Assembly: GCF_023516595.1 (NCBI RefSeq)
Contig: NZ_JAMGBG010000001.1
Span: forward strand, 186,001 to 250,000
Length of the DNA: 64,000 nt
Direction: 5' to 3'
From: Streptomyces neyagawaensis
GTDB lineage: Bacteria; Actinomycetota; Actinomycetes; Streptomycetales; Streptomycetaceae
A program made the position numbers and the translations under genes. Position 1 is the first letter of the stretch. Every line of letters begins with the position of its first letter. Below the pieces are notes generated by a model. That model was not told where the DNA came from, searched no databases, and saw nothing but the letters and a program-made list of their open reading frames with translations. Below are positions 6,908 to 16,082 of the stretch, piece after piece.

Positions 6908-8713
6908 ATGACGACTCCTGACCGTCCCCCCGACCATCACGACCGGCAGCCGAGGGAGAACCGTTCCGTGCAGTTCGAGGTGTGGGCACCGCAAGCCGAC
7001 CGGATGACGCTCCACCGCGAGGGCGCCACGCACGCGATGGAGCGCGATCCCGAGCGCCCGGGCTGGTGGACGGCCGACGCGGAGGCGACGGACGGCACGC
7101 GCTACGGGTTCGCCGTCGACGACGGACCGGTACGGCCCGACCCGCGCTCGCGCCGCCAGCCGGACGGCCCGGACGGACTGAGCGCGGTCGTCGATCACGG
7201 GCGGTACGCGTGGCGGGTGCCGTGGGCGGGGCGCGGGCTGCCGGGCGCGGTGCTGTACGAGCTGCACGTGGGCACGTACACGCCCGAGGGCACGCTGGAC
7301 GCGGCCATCGAGCGGCTCGGGCATCTCGCGGAACTGGGCGTCACACACGTCGAGTTGATGCCGCTGTGCCCCTTCCCGGGGACGCACGGCTGGGGATACG
7401 AGGGGGTCTCGCTGTGGGCCGTGCACGAGCCGTACGGCGGCCCCGAGGCCCTCAAGCGGTTCGTGGACGCGGCGCACGACCTGGGCCTCGGCGTGGTGCT
7501 CGACGTGGTCCACAACCACCTGGGGCCGTCCGGCAATTACCTGCCCGTGTTCGGCCCGTACTTCACCGAGCGGCACCACACGCCCTGGGGTGCCGCGGTC
7601 AACCTGGACGCGCCCGGCTCGGACGAGGTGCGGGCGTACTTCCTCGGCAGCGCGCTGGCGTGGCTGCGGGACTACCGGCTCGACGGGCTGCGCCTGGACG
7701 CGGTGCACGCGTTGCGCGACACGCGCGCGTGCCACTTCCTGGAGGAGCTGTCGACGGCGGTGGACGCGCTCGGCGCCGAGGTGGGGCGGCCGTTGTTCCT
7801 GATCGCCGAGTCCGATCTGAACGACCCGCGGCTCGTCACCCCGCGCGCGGAGGGCGGCACCGGGCTGCACGCGCAGTGGAACGACGACTTCCACCACGCG
7901 CTGCACACGACCCTGACCGGCGAATCGCAGGGCTACTACGCGGACTTCGCGCGGGCGGGGCTCGCCGGACTGGCGAAGACCCTCACCGGCGGGTACTTCC
8001 ACGACGGCACGTACTCGTCGTTTCGTGGCCGGTCCCACGGGCGCCCCCTGGACCGTACGCGGGTCTCCGCGCACCGGCTGCTCGGCTACACCCAGACCCA
8101 CGACCAGGTCGGCAACCGGGCCCAGGGCGACCGGCTGTCGGCGACGCTCTCCCCCGGTCTGCTGGCGTGCGCGGCGGCGCTGACGCTCACGGGGCCGTTC
8201 ACGCCGATGCTGTTCATGGGTGAGGAGTGGGCGGCGGGCACGCCCTGGCAGTTCTTCACCGACCACACCGATCCTGAGTTGGCCGAGGCGGTACGGCGGG
8301 GGCGGCGCCGGGAGTTCGCGGAGCACGGCTGGGCGGAGGAGGACGTGCCGGACCCGCAGGACCCGGCGACGCGTGACCGCTCGTGCCTGGACTGGTCCGA
8401 GCCGTCGGTCGAGCCCCACGCCCGGATGCTGGCCTGGTACCGCGACCTGATCGCCCTGCGCCGCACCCACGCCGACCTCTCCGACCCGGACCTGTCCGAC
8501 GTCAAGGTCGCGTACGACGAGGACGCCCGCTGGTTCGGCTTCCGCCGCGGCGACATCCGGGTGGCCCTCAACCTCGGCAAGGAACCGACCGCGATCCCCC
8601 TGGGCACGGCCGAGGCCCAAGTCCTGGCCGCATGGACCCCGGTGAACCCCCCGGGCCCCGACGGCCTACTGACCCTGCCGGCCGAGTCCTGCGTGGTACT
8701 GACCGTGCCGTGA
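6908..8713 (+). CDS. treZ: Malto-oligosyltrehalose trehalohydrolase
   Basis: TreZ hydrolyses maltooligosyl trehalose to trehalose and a shortened maltooligosaccharide, completing the TreX/Y/Z route with the genes at the left end of the window. The protein is GH13 with an N-terminal FEVWAPQADRMTLH module. Catalytic motifs include DVVHNHLGPSGNYL, DGLRLDAVHALRD and IAESDLNDPR, followed by TQTHDQVGNRAQGDR and MLFMGEEWA. I used the ATG at 6908 (GGGAAGG just upstream). The GTG at 6968, preceded by GAGGGAGAA and giving VQFEVWAPQ, is an equally good start. The unusual point is the roughly 4.3-kb separation from treY by peptidase, inhibitor and FHA genes. Confidence 0.93.
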   Translation: MTTPDRPPDHHDRQPRENRSVQFEVWAPQADRMTLHREGATHAMERDPERPGWWTADAEATDGTRYGFAVDDGPVRPDPRSRRQPDGPDGLSAVVDHGRYAWRVPWAGRGLPGAVLYELHVGTYTPEGTLDAAIERLGHLAELGVTHVELMPLCPFPGTHGWGYEGVSLWAVHEPYGGPEALKRFVDAAHDLGLGVVLDVVHNHLGPSGNYLPVFGPYFTERHHTPWGAAVNLDAPGSDEVRAYFLGSALAWLRDYRLDGLRLDAVHALRDTRACHFLEELSTAVDALGAEVGRPLFLIAESDLNDPRLVTPRAEGGTGLHAQWNDDFHHALHTTLTGESQGYYADFARAGLAGLAKTLTGGYFHDGTYSSFRGRSHGRPLDRTRVSAHRLLGYTQTHDQVGNRAQGDRLSATLSPGLLACAAALTLTGPFTPMLFMGEEWAAGTPWQFFTDHTDPELAEAVRRGRRREFAEHGWAEEDVPDPQDPATRDRSCLDWSEPSVEPHARMLAWYRDLIALRRTHADLSDPDLSDVKVAYDEDARWFGFRRGDIRVALNLGKEPTAIPLGTAEAQVLAAWTPVNPPGPDGLLTLPAESCVVLTVP

Positions 8714-8790
8714 CGCGGCCGCGGGGGGCCGGGGCCCAGGGGTGCCGGCGCTCGACGGGTCGACGGCCGGCACCGGACCGACACGGCCAA

Positions 8791-8810
8791 GGCGGGCGCG
8801 GCGGCCCGCC
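8791..8810 (+). terminator. Probable treZ terminator hairpin
   Basis: A perfect 7-bp stem (ggcgggc / gcccgcc) with a 6-nt loop lies 78 bp after the treZ stop. There is no T-run, as is common in high-GC actinomycetes. The dispersed repeat follows it directly. Confidence 0.4.
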
Positions 8811-8818
8811 GCTCCGGT

Positions 8819-8848
8819 AGGGGCGGGGAACTGCGCGAGCGACCACGT
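8819..8848 (+). repeat. Dispersed repeat copy R1 (aggggcggggaactgcgcga type)
   Basis: The sequence aggggcggggaactgcgcga followed by gcgaccac is shared with copies at 31377-31402 and 33387-33420. All three lie just past the 3' ends of genes. I recall this motif as a very abundant intergenic repeat in Streptomyces genomes (from memory, not searched). Confidence 0.65.
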
Positions 8849-9176
8849 ACCCGGCCGCGGTCGCCGTGCCACGCCCGCCCCCGAGCTCCCAGCTGCTACT
8901 GCAACGGTGCCTGCCGTGGCCGACGGCCAGGTCGGGAACTGTGTCCGCGCCGTTTGCAGTGGCTGGTGCGGGCTTGCCGGCTGTCCTCGGCCGGGCCGTC
9001 ATCCGCATGCTGCGATAAGCTGAGGCAAAACTGTGTGCGCCCACCGTCCCCTCGCGGTTCGGCCGCCCGACGGTGCGACACGGTGGTACCTGCTCGGTCA
9101 GCGGGAAATCCACGCCGACAGCCCCAGGGGACGGTTGCCTTCCCACAGGTCACCGTTCTCCCGTAGGTCGGTTTTC

Positions 9177-10004
9177 ATGGACCTCAACACCATCACCGAA
9201 GTAATCCGGCAGCCGTCCGAGCAGCCAGGCATGGACTGGCACGAGGGCGACGCCTGGCTCGCAGGCGGAACATGGCTCTACTCCACGGAGCAGCCGGACC
9301 TGCGACGGCTGATCGACCTGACGGCGTTGCGTTGGGAGCCTCTTGTTCCGACGGACGAGGGTCTGGAGATCAGCGCCACCTGCACCATTCGCGACCTGTA
9401 CGCCTTTGCATGGCCGGAGACCTGGACCGCCGGAACTCTCTTCCGGAAGAGCTGCGAGGCATTCCTGTCCTCGTTCAAGGTCTGGAACGCGGCGACCGTC
9501 GGCGGAAACATCTGCCTGTCCCTGCCCGCCGGCCCGATGATCACGTTGACGGTCGCGCTCGAGGCGCGGTACGAGCTGTGGGCGCCCGACGGCTCCGTAC
9601 GCTTCGTCGACGCCCTCGATTTCGTCACGGGCGACCACCGCAACATTCTCGCCCCCGGGGAGATCCTCCGGCGCATCACCATTCCGGAGTACGCGCTGCG
9701 CAAACGCACCGCGCACCGTCGCTTCACGCTGACCCGGCTCGGCCGCTCGACGGTGTTCCTCGTCGGCACGCAACGTCCGGGAGCGAATGACCTGCTGCTC
9801 ACCATCACCGCCGGCACCACACGGCCGGTCCGCATCGCCTTCGTGCCCCTGCCCGATGCCCGAACCCTGCGGCAGAGCATCGACGCCGTGCCTGCCGACG
9901 TCTGGTTCGCCGATCCCAACGGGACCCCCGACCACCGTCAGCACCTGTCACGGCACTTCGCCGAAGAGATCCGCCGCGAACTCACGGCTGGGGACCTGCC
10001 ATGA
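9177..10004 (+). CDS. FAD-binding subunit of a molybdenum hydroxylase (xanthine dehydrogenase/CO dehydrogenase M type)
   Basis: This 275-aa medium subunit passes electrons from the iron-sulfur clusters to FAD. FAD_binding_5 signatures are visible: LAGGTWLYS near residue 25 and AATVGGNICLSLPAGP near residue 120, followed by a CO_deh_flav_C-like domain with IRRITIPEY and RFTLTRLGRS. The ATG at 9177 begins MDLNTITEV; the upstream sequence in the same frame does not look like protein. It overlaps the next gene by 4 bp (ATGA at 10001-10004), so the subunits are probably made in equal amounts. The substrate cannot be inferred. Confidence 0.85.
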   Translation: MDLNTITEVIRQPSEQPGMDWHEGDAWLAGGTWLYSTEQPDLRRLIDLTALRWEPLVPTDEGLEISATCTIRDLYAFAWPETWTAGTLFRKSCEAFLSSFKVWNAATVGGNICLSLPAGPMITLTVALEARYELWAPDGSVRFVDALDFVTGDHRNILAPGEILRRITIPEYALRKRTAHRRFTLTRLGRSTVFLVGTQRPGANDLLLTITAGTTRPVRIAFVPLPDARTLRQSIDAVPADVWFADPNGTPDHRQHLSRHFAEEIRRELTAGDLP

Positions 10005-12718
10005 CCTACATCGTGAACGGCCGGAGATTCGACCGGGAACCGGCCCCGGGCCAGTGTCTGCGCACGTTCCTGCGCGCACTCGGCCATTTCGGCGTCAAGA
10101 AGGGGTGTGACGCGGGCGACTGCGGCGCCTGCACGGTGTGGCTGGACGGCGTACCGGTACACAGCTGCATCACCCCCGCCTTCCGCGCGAACGGCCGTGA
10201 GGTGACCACGATCGAGGGCCTTGGGCGACCAGGCGCCCCGCATCCCATGCAACGGCAGTTCGAGGACGCCCCGGGATTCCAGTGCGGTTTCTGCACCGCA
10301 GGGATGATCATGACGTCGGCGACCTTCACCAAGGACCAGAAGGCAGATCTGCCACGGGCGTTGAAGGGCAACCTCTGCCGCTGTACCGGATACCGGGCGA
10401 TCGAGGACGCCGTGAAGGGCGTCAGCGCGGTGGAGACGGCAGCACCGGGCAAGGCCGTCGGGACGAGCGTCGGCGCGCCCGCGGGCCATGACGTGGTGAC
10501 CGGTCACGCCGAGTTCACCATGGACACGCGGATCGACGGCATGCTGCACCTCAAGGTGCTGCACTCGCCCCACGCCCACGCCCGGATCCTCTCGATCGAC
10601 AAGAGCGCCGCCCTCGCGGTGCCCGGCGTGCACCGGGTCTACACCTGGGAAGACGTACCCCGCAGACGCTTCACCACGGCGATCCACACCGACCACCTGG
10701 TCGACCCGGACGACACCTACATCCTCGACGACACGGTCCGCTTCGCCGGTCAGCGCGTCGCCGCGGTCCTGGCCGACACGATCGGGGCGGCGGAGGAGGG
10801 CTGCCGACGTCTCGCGGTCGAGTACGAGGTGCTGCCGGCGGTGTTCGACCCGGAGGCGGCGATGGCTGACGGCGCACCCCAGCTGCACGGCTCCCACGAT
10901 CCGTTCGTCCGCGACCCCGGCCACAACATCCTGGTCGAACTCCACTCGCACATCGGTGACGTCGACGTGGGGTTCGCCGCGGCCGACGTGATCCACGAAG
11001 GCACGTACGTCTCACCGCGGGTGCAGCACGCGCATCTGGAGACCCACGGTTCGATCGCCTGGATGCAGGACGGTCGGCTGAACGTCCGCACCAGTTCCCA
11101 GTCACCGTCGATCGCGAAAGTCAAGCTGGAGTACCTGTTCGCGCTGCGCCCGGACCAGGTGAGGGTGTTCTGCAAGCGCGTCGGCGGCGGATTCGGCGGC
11201 AAGCAGGAGGTGATCGCGGAGGACCTGGTCGCGCTCGCCACCCTGGACACCGGACGGCCCACCTGCTTCGAGTACACCCGCGAGGAGGAGTTCACCACGG
11301 CCTCGCCGCGGCATCCGATGAGCCTGACGGTCAAGCTCGGCGCGAAGGCCGACGGAACGCTCACCGCCTTGCAGGTACGCAACGTGTCGAACACCGGCGC
11401 CTACGGGAACCACGGCGGCGAAACGCTGTACGCGGGGGGAGCCGCCGTCATGATCTATCGCTGCCCCAACAAGAAGTACGACGCGTACTCCGTCTACACG
11501 AACACCGTGCCGAGCGGGGCGCTGCGCGGTTACGGCATGACGCAGCCGGCGTTCGCCGTGGAGTCGGCGATGGACGAACTGGCCCGCGCCCTGCACATCG
11601 ACCCGCTAGAACTACGCCGGCGCAACATCGTGCGGCCGGGTGAGCCCCTGCTCGCGATGCACGAGGGCCCCGACGACGTGATCTTCACCGAGGACGGCCT
11701 CGCCCGGTGCATCGACCTGGTGGGCGACGCCCTGGCGCGTACGGCCGACCAGCCGCACCCCGGCCCGGAGTGGCTCGTCGGAGCCGGCGTGGCGAGTTCC
11801 CTGCACGAGACCGCGCCCCCGACGGACCACCTCTCCGAGGCATGGGTCACGCTGGGCGACGATCTCATCTACGAACTGGCCGTCGGCACCTGCGAGTTCG
11901 GGGAGGGAACCTCCACGGCCCATGTCCAGATCGCAGCCAACCAGCTGGGCACGACACCGTCACGGATCCGTCTGGTGCAGTCCGACACCGACCGCACGGG
12001 ATTCGACACCGGTGCCTTCGCCAGCGCGGGCCTCTTCGTGGCGGGCAATGCGGTCCTGCGGGCGGCCAGTGCCGTGCGCGACCGCATTCTGCAATTCGCC
12101 GCCGCGCACACGGGCATCCATGTCGTGATGTGCACGATGGACGACGACGGTGTCGTCTGCGGGGACCGGCGGGTGTCGCTGGCCGAACTCGTCGCGCTGG
12201 CCCGGAGGCGTGGAATCCGCTTCACCGCCGCCCGCAAGGCATACGGCTCACCCCGGAGCGTCACCTCCAACACGCAGGGGTTCCGGGTCGCCGTGCACCG
12301 TGTGACGGGTGAGATACGGATCCTGTACAGCGTGCAGGCGGCCGACGCCGGGGTGATCATCAATCCGGCGCAGGTCCGGGGACAGGTGGAGGGCGGTGTC
12401 GCCCAGGGAATCGGCTTCGCGCTGACCGAGAACCATCAGGTCGACGGCAACGGCGTCATGGTCAACCCGAACCTCCGTAACTACCGCATCCCCACCTACG
12501 CCGACATCCCCCGTACAGAGGTCCTCCTGGTGGACTCCGCGGATTCGGTCGGGCCCCTGCGGGCGAAGGGGATGGCGGAGTGCTGCATCAACCCAGTGGC
12601 CCCCGCGCTCGCGAACGCGGTGCAGGACGCCACGGGTGTCCGCTACCGTGCGCTGCCGCTGACTCCGGAACGCATCTACGGCCGGCTCCCCGCGGAGCAG
12701 TCGGTGTCGACAGGTTGA
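10001..12718 (+). CDS. Fused 2Fe-2S and molybdopterin-binding subunit of a molybdenum hydroxylase
   Basis: This 905-aa fusion combines what are often two proteins. Residues 1 to about 150 form the iron-sulfur subunit: the plant-ferredoxin cluster motif CDAGDCGACTVWLDG and the second cluster motifs CGFCTAGMIM and NLCRCTGYRAIEDAV. From about residue 160 to the end is the molybdenum-cofactor subunit, with VGGGFGGKQEV, the GALRGYGMTQPAFAVESAMDE segment shortened here to its family pattern, and a C-terminal AKGMAECCINP whose Glu aligns with the catalytic base of xanthine dehydrogenases. Together with the 9177 FAD subunit this gives a complete enzyme of the xanthine dehydrogenase family. The substrate is unknown; no MoCo-insertion (XdhC) gene is adjacent. 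Confidence 0.88.
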   Translation: MTYIVNGRRFDREPAPGQCLRTFLRALGHFGVKKGCDAGDCGACTVWLDGVPVHSCITPAFRANGREVTTIEGLGRPGAPHPMQRQFEDAPGFQCGFCTAGMIMTSATFTKDQKADLPRALKGNLCRCTGYRAIEDAVKGVSAVETAAPGKAVGTSVGAPAGHDVVTGHAEFTMDTRIDGMLHLKVLHSPHAHARILSIDKSAALAVPGVHRVYTWEDVPRRRFTTAIHTDHLVDPDDTYILDDTVRFAGQRVAAVLADTIGAAEEGCRRLAVEYEVLPAVFDPEAAMADGAPQLHGSHDPFVRDPGHNILVELHSHIGDVDVGFAAADVIHEGTYVSPRVQHAHLETHGSIAWMQDGRLNVRTSSQSPSIAKVKLEYLFALRPDQVRVFCKRVGGGFGGKQEVIAEDLVALATLDTGRPTCFEYTREEEFTTASPRHPMSLTVKLGAKADGTLTALQVRNVSNTGAYGNHGGETLYAGGAAVMIYRCPNKKYDAYSVYTNTVPSGALRGYGMTQPAFAVESAMDELARALHIDPLELRRRNIVRPGEPLLAMHEGPDDVIFTEDGLARCIDLVGDALARTADQPHPGPEWLVGAGVASSLHETAPPTDHLSEAWVTLGDDLIYELAVGTCEFGEGTSTAHVQIAANQLGTTPSRIRLVQSDTDRTGFDTGAFASAGLFVAGNAVLRAASAVRDRILQFAAAHTGIHVVMCTMDDDGVVCGDRRVSLAELVALARRRGIRFTAARKAYGSPRSVTSNTQGFRVAVHRVTGEIRILYSVQAADAGVIINPAQVRGQVEGGVAQGIGFALTENHQVDGNGVMVNPNLRNYRIPTYADIPRTEVLLVDSADSVGPLRAKGMAECCINPVAPALANAVQDATGVRYRALPLTPERIYGRLPAEQSVSTG

Positions 12719-12724
12719 GCCACC

Positions 12725-13696
12725 ATGAACACCGAAAAGAACGTAGCCGCCGCGGCGACGGCGATCATCGGTCAGAAGGTCCTGCCCGGGATGGCGCGGG
12801 AGTTCGAGTCATGGCAGGAGGATCTCAACGCCGCGGCCGGCTACTACCCCGGTTTCCTCGGCGCCGAGATCTCCCCGCCCACGGCGCTGCAGTCCGAGTG
12901 GGTCGTCGTGTACCGGTTCGACTCGGTGGCGCATCTGCAGGCGTGGATCAACAGCGCGACCAGGCAGACGTTTCTCGACGTCGGGGCCAAGTACTTCGAC
13001 GGTCCAGCGACCCAGCAGGTGGTCAGCAGCGGCACCCAGTCAGTGGATCCGCTGGTCACGGTGGTGGTCACGCACCGCGTCGCCCCGAACCATGTCGACG
13101 ACTTCCTCGCCTGGCAGCACCACATGGTCCAGGAGGAGAGCAAGTTCGAGGGGTTTCGCGGGACCGAGCTCTTCCGACCCATCGAGGGGCTTCAGGAGGA
13201 ATGGACCACGCTCTACCGCTACGACAGCGCGGAACACCTCGACGCGTGGCTGACGTCGCCCCAACGGCAGAGGATCCTGGCCGAGGGGAAGAAGTTCAGC
13301 GACTTCCACCTGCATACGATCGACAACTCGTTCGGCAGTTGGTTCGCCTTCGAGGGCGACGGCAAGGAGGCACCGTCGCCACCCTCCGAGACCAGGACCT
13401 CCCTCGCGGTCTGGGTCGGCCTGTACCCGACTGTCGTGCTGCTGACGCTTGCTCTGTCCCCGCTGCACATGCCGCTCTGGATCGGCCTGCTCGTGGGCAA
13501 CCTGCTGTCGAGTTTCCTCATGAGCTTCCTGACCATGCCCTACTACGTGAACCCGATGCTCGGGCGATGGCTGCGGCCGGCACCGGACGAACCGGCCAGG
13601 GCCAACCTCCGTGGTCTCGCTGTCGTCGCGGTGGCGATGGCCTTCTGGGTCGTCGTCTTCTACCTCGTCACGGTCCGGTTCTGGTCGCTGCCCTGA
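12725..13696 (+). CDS. Two ABM domains fused to a C-terminal membrane anchor
   Basis: This 323-aa protein begins 6 bp after the molybdenum hydroxylase gene, so it belongs to the same operon. Residues about 12-105 and 110-200 are two antibiotic-biosynthesis-monooxygenase-like ferredoxin folds (repeated W-x-x-x-Y-R-[FY]-D-S-x-x-H-L-x-A-W pattern). Residues about 225-320 contain three hydrophobic segments: VWVGLYPTVVLLTLALSP, a long stretch around LWIGLLVGNLLSSFLMSF, and AVVAVAMAFWVVVFYLV. ABM domains often act on small aromatic or quinone compounds or detoxify reactive products. Membrane attachment next to a molybdenum hydroxylase suggests a role in handling electrons or product, but this is inference. 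Confidence 0.8.
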   Translation: MNTEKNVAAAATAIIGQKVLPGMAREFESWQEDLNAAAGYYPGFLGAEISPPTALQSEWVVVYRFDSVAHLQAWINSATRQTFLDVGAKYFDGPATQQVVSSGTQSVDPLVTVVVTHRVAPNHVDDFLAWQHHMVQEESKFEGFRGTELFRPIEGLQEEWTTLYRYDSAEHLDAWLTSPQRQRILAEGKKFSDFHLHTIDNSFGSWFAFEGDGKEAPSPPSETRTSLAVWVGLYPTVVLLTLALSPLHMPLWIGLLVGNLLSSFLMSFLTMPYYVNPMLGRWLRPAPDEPARANLRGLAVVAVAMAFWVVVFYLVTVRFWSLP

Positions 13697-13764
13697 CCGG
13701 CGACATCGGTAGCCTGCCGTCCTGAAGCCGAGCGGGTGAGCGACCCCGTCACCACGGACGAACC

Positions 13765-14712
13765 TCAGTCCTCCCCCCGCAGTTCGGTCACCCGCTCCAG
13801 CAGGATCGGCTCCCACGCCCGCCGCAGCCGCTCCCGCAGCGCGGGCAGCGGCGCGGCCGGCCCCCGCCCCTGCGCGGCCGCCGCGAGAGCCACGACCATG
13901 TCGCAGCGGGCCAGCCAGAGCCCGCGCAGACAGGGCCGCACCCCGTAGCCCGCGAGGGTCGCCGCGCGGACCGCCGCGGGCGCGCCGACCGCCGTCGCGA
14001 GGCCCGCGATGTCCTCGGCGGGGTCACCGACCACCGCGTCTCTCCAGTCCAGCACCCCCCGCACCCGCCCGTCGGCGCCGACCAGCAGGTGTTCACCGGT
14101 CAGCGCGTGGTGGACGAGCACGGCCGCGGGAGCGGTGAGCTGCGCGGCGTTGGGCGCGGTGAGCTGCCCCAGCCGCGCCGGGTCGAACTCGTCCGTTCCG
14201 GCGAGCTGTTTGGCGGCCCGTCCCGCCGCCGTCCGCAGGGCCTCCAGGGAGCGCGGCGGCAGCCGGGGCGCCCCGAGCGCCTCCGCCTGCCGCTGTGGCA
14301 CCTCGCGCAGGCCGGTGAGGAGCCCGGCCAGGTCGTCCTCGCCCACGGCGGACACGTCGTGCACGGGGGCGGTGGTGCCGGGGATGCGCGTGTCGAGCGT
14401 GTAGGTGAGGCCGCCGGACCATTCGCCGTGCGCGACGCTCACCGGGACGGCGACGCCGACGTGCGGCCGGACCAGGTCGCGCAGCCGCAGTTCGCGCCGC
14501 TGCCGTACGACGGCGTGCCGGTCGGGGGCGAGGCGCAGCACATGGCGGGTGCCGACCCACCAGACCCACGGCCCGCCCTCCTCGGTGCCGGTGACGGGCC
14601 GTACGTCGGGGCCGTCGCCGCCCGCGCCGCCGGCCCTCCCCTCGCCGTTCTTCAGCAGGGAACGGACCAGTCGGCGGACGGTGTCCGCGGTGGGTGTCGG
14701 TGCCTGGGTCAT
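13765..14712 (-). CDS. Aminoglycoside phosphotransferase (APH)-fold protein, probably catalytically altered
   Basis: This 315-aa protein has the APH/choline-kinase layout: an N-lobe with VWWVGTRHVLRLAPD, the catalytic-loop position VLVHHALTGEHLLV, and a metal-binding segment VLDWRDAVVGDPAEDIA. In active family members the loop reads H-G-D-x-x-x-x-N or -H. Here the Asp position is Ala, while the later DW-D motif is intact. It may be a pseudokinase or use another mechanism. It lies 52 bp downstream of the M24 peptidase gene on the same strand and is probably cotranscribed. The ATG at 14712 is the natural start. No resistance function should be assumed. Confidence 0.72.
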   Translation of the reverse strand: MTQAPTPTADTVRRLVRSLLKNGEGRAGGAGGDGPDVRPVTGTEEGGPWVWWVGTRHVLRLAPDRHAVVRQRRELRLRDLVRPHVGVAVPVSVAHGEWSGGLTYTLDTRIPGTTAPVHDVSAVGEDDLAGLLTGLREVPQRQAEALGAPRLPPRSLEALRTAAGRAAKQLAGTDEFDPARLGQLTAPNAAQLTAPAAVLVHHALTGEHLLVGADGRVRGVLDWRDAVVGDPAEDIAGLATAVGAPAAVRAATLAGYGVRPCLRGLWLARCDMVVALAAAAQGRGPAAPLPALRERLRRAWEPILLERVTELRGED

Positions 14713-14764
14713 GGTCGCGCCGTTGTCGTCCGGAGGGGAGGGGGTTCGGGGCTCCTTGGAGGGG

Positions 14765-15934
14765 TCAGTGCACTATCGCCATGTCGCGCGGGGTGGTGTT
14801 GAGGCGCCGCCCGCCGTCCTCGGTGACGGTCACGATGTCCTCGATCCGCACCCCGAAGCGGCCCGGCAGGTAGACGCCGGGTTCGACGGAGAAGCACATG
14901 CCGGGCACGAGGGGGCGTTCCTCGCCCTCCACCATGTACGGCGGTTCGTGGGTGGTGACGCCGATGCCGTGCCCGGTGCGGTGGATGAAGCGGTCGCCGT
15001 ACCCGGCGTCGGCGATGACGGCGCGGGCCGCCCGGTCGACCTCCTGGCAGGCGACGCCGGGCCGGACCGCGCGGAACCCGGCCTCCTGGGCGGCGCGGAC
15101 GACGTCGTGCACCTCGCGTTCCTCGGCGTCGGGTTCGCCGACGTGGACGGTGCGGGAGGTGTCGGAGCCGTAGCCGTCCTTGAGCCCGCCGAAGTCGAGG
15201 ACGACCATGTCGCCGTCGGCGATGACGCGGTCACCGGCCTCGTGGTGCGGGTTGGCGCCGTTCGGCCCGGAGGCGACGATCGTGAAGTCGACCTGGGAGT
15301 GCCCGAACCGCCGCAGCAGGTCGGCGAGATCGGCGGCGACCTCGGTCTCCCGGCGCCCGGCGAACCGGACGCCCCGGATCTCCTCGTACGCCCGGTCGGC
15401 GGCCGCGCCCGCCGCCGCCATCCGCTCCAGCTCCGCCGCGTCCTTGACGGCCCGCAGCATCGGCAGGGCCTCGGACAGCCCGACGTACGCCGTGCCGGGC
15501 AGCCGCCCCTGGAGGCCGAGCAGGTGCAGGGCCCAGGTGTTGTCGCTGACGCCGAAACGGCCGCGCGGCCCGAGGAGGGGCACGGCCGCGTCGTAGGGGT
15601 CCTTGCCGTCGGTCCAGTCGCGCAGGTCCAGCGCGGGGCCGCCGGGGGCCTCCTCGGCGTCCGGGGCCTCCAGGGCGGGCACCACCAGCACCGGGCCCTC
15701 ACCGTCCCGCAGCACCAGCAGGGTGAGCCGCTCGGTCTCCGGCGGCCGGTATCCCGTGAGCCACACCAGGTCGGGGCCGGGCGCCACCAGCAGCCCGTCG
15801 AGGCCCGCGTCGGCCGCGGCGCGGGCGGCCCGCCGCATCCGGGCGCGGTAGTCGTCGACGGTGAAGGGCGTCAGGGGGCCGGGCGGGTCGTCGGCTGTCA
15901 GTGGCGCGGATCCGTGGCCAGACGTGCCGGTCAT
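14765..15934 (-). CDS. M24-family aminopeptidase P (Xaa-Pro peptidase)-like protein
   Basis: This is a 389-aa protein of the creatinase/aminopeptidase P family. An N-terminal creatinase_N-like domain (residues about 25-165) precedes the pita-bread domain. The five metal ligands are visible: Asp in VVLDFGG, Asp in YGSDTSRT, His in HRTGHGIGV, Glu in FSVEPGVY and Glu in VRIEDIV. It removes N-terminal residues next to proline, probably as a cytosolic housekeeping peptidase. The ATG at 15934 has GGAGG just upstream. It is followed by the phosphotransferase-like gene. Confidence 0.9.
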   Translation of the reverse strand: MTGTSGHGSAPLTADDPPGPLTPFTVDDYRARMRRAARAAADAGLDGLLVAPGPDLVWLTGYRPPETERLTLLVLRDGEGPVLVVPALEAPDAEEAPGGPALDLRDWTDGKDPYDAAVPLLGPRGRFGVSDNTWALHLLGLQGRLPGTAYVGLSEALPMLRAVKDAAELERMAAAGAAADRAYEEIRGVRFAGRRETEVAADLADLLRRFGHSQVDFTIVASGPNGANPHHEAGDRVIADGDMVVLDFGGLKDGYGSDTSRTVHVGEPDAEEREVHDVVRAAQEAGFRAVRPGVACQEVDRAARAVIADAGYGDRFIHRTGHGIGVTTHEPPYMVEGEERPLVPGMCFSVEPGVYLPGRFGVRIEDIVTVTEDGGRRLNTTPRDMAIVH

Positions 15935-16082
15935 CCATGCCTCCGTGTGCTCGGAGTTCCCTGGGGCAGGGCGCGGCGCGCCCTACGGGCAGCATCCTGC
16001 CCGTCCGCGGCAGCGCACGCGACCCCATTGCCGCAGGTGTCGGCGCGCGTGCGCCCCGGCGCGCCCGGTGCCGGCCGCGCTG

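Larger units (their letters stand above)
8714..9176. other. Gene-free interval downstream of treZ
   Basis: These 463 bp hold no ORF with convincing coding character. They contain a probable treZ terminator (8791-8810), one copy of the dispersed aactgcgcga repeat (8819-8848), and the leader of the molybdenum hydroxylase operon. A lower-GC patch around 9012-9035 (ataagctgaggcaaaactg) is the best place for a promoter, but I cannot define -35/-10 boxes with confidence. Confidence 0.5.

Noticed and set aside
13765..14712. Aminoglycoside resistance gene
   Set aside because: The fold is APH-like but the catalytic Asp is absent, and no resistance context is present.
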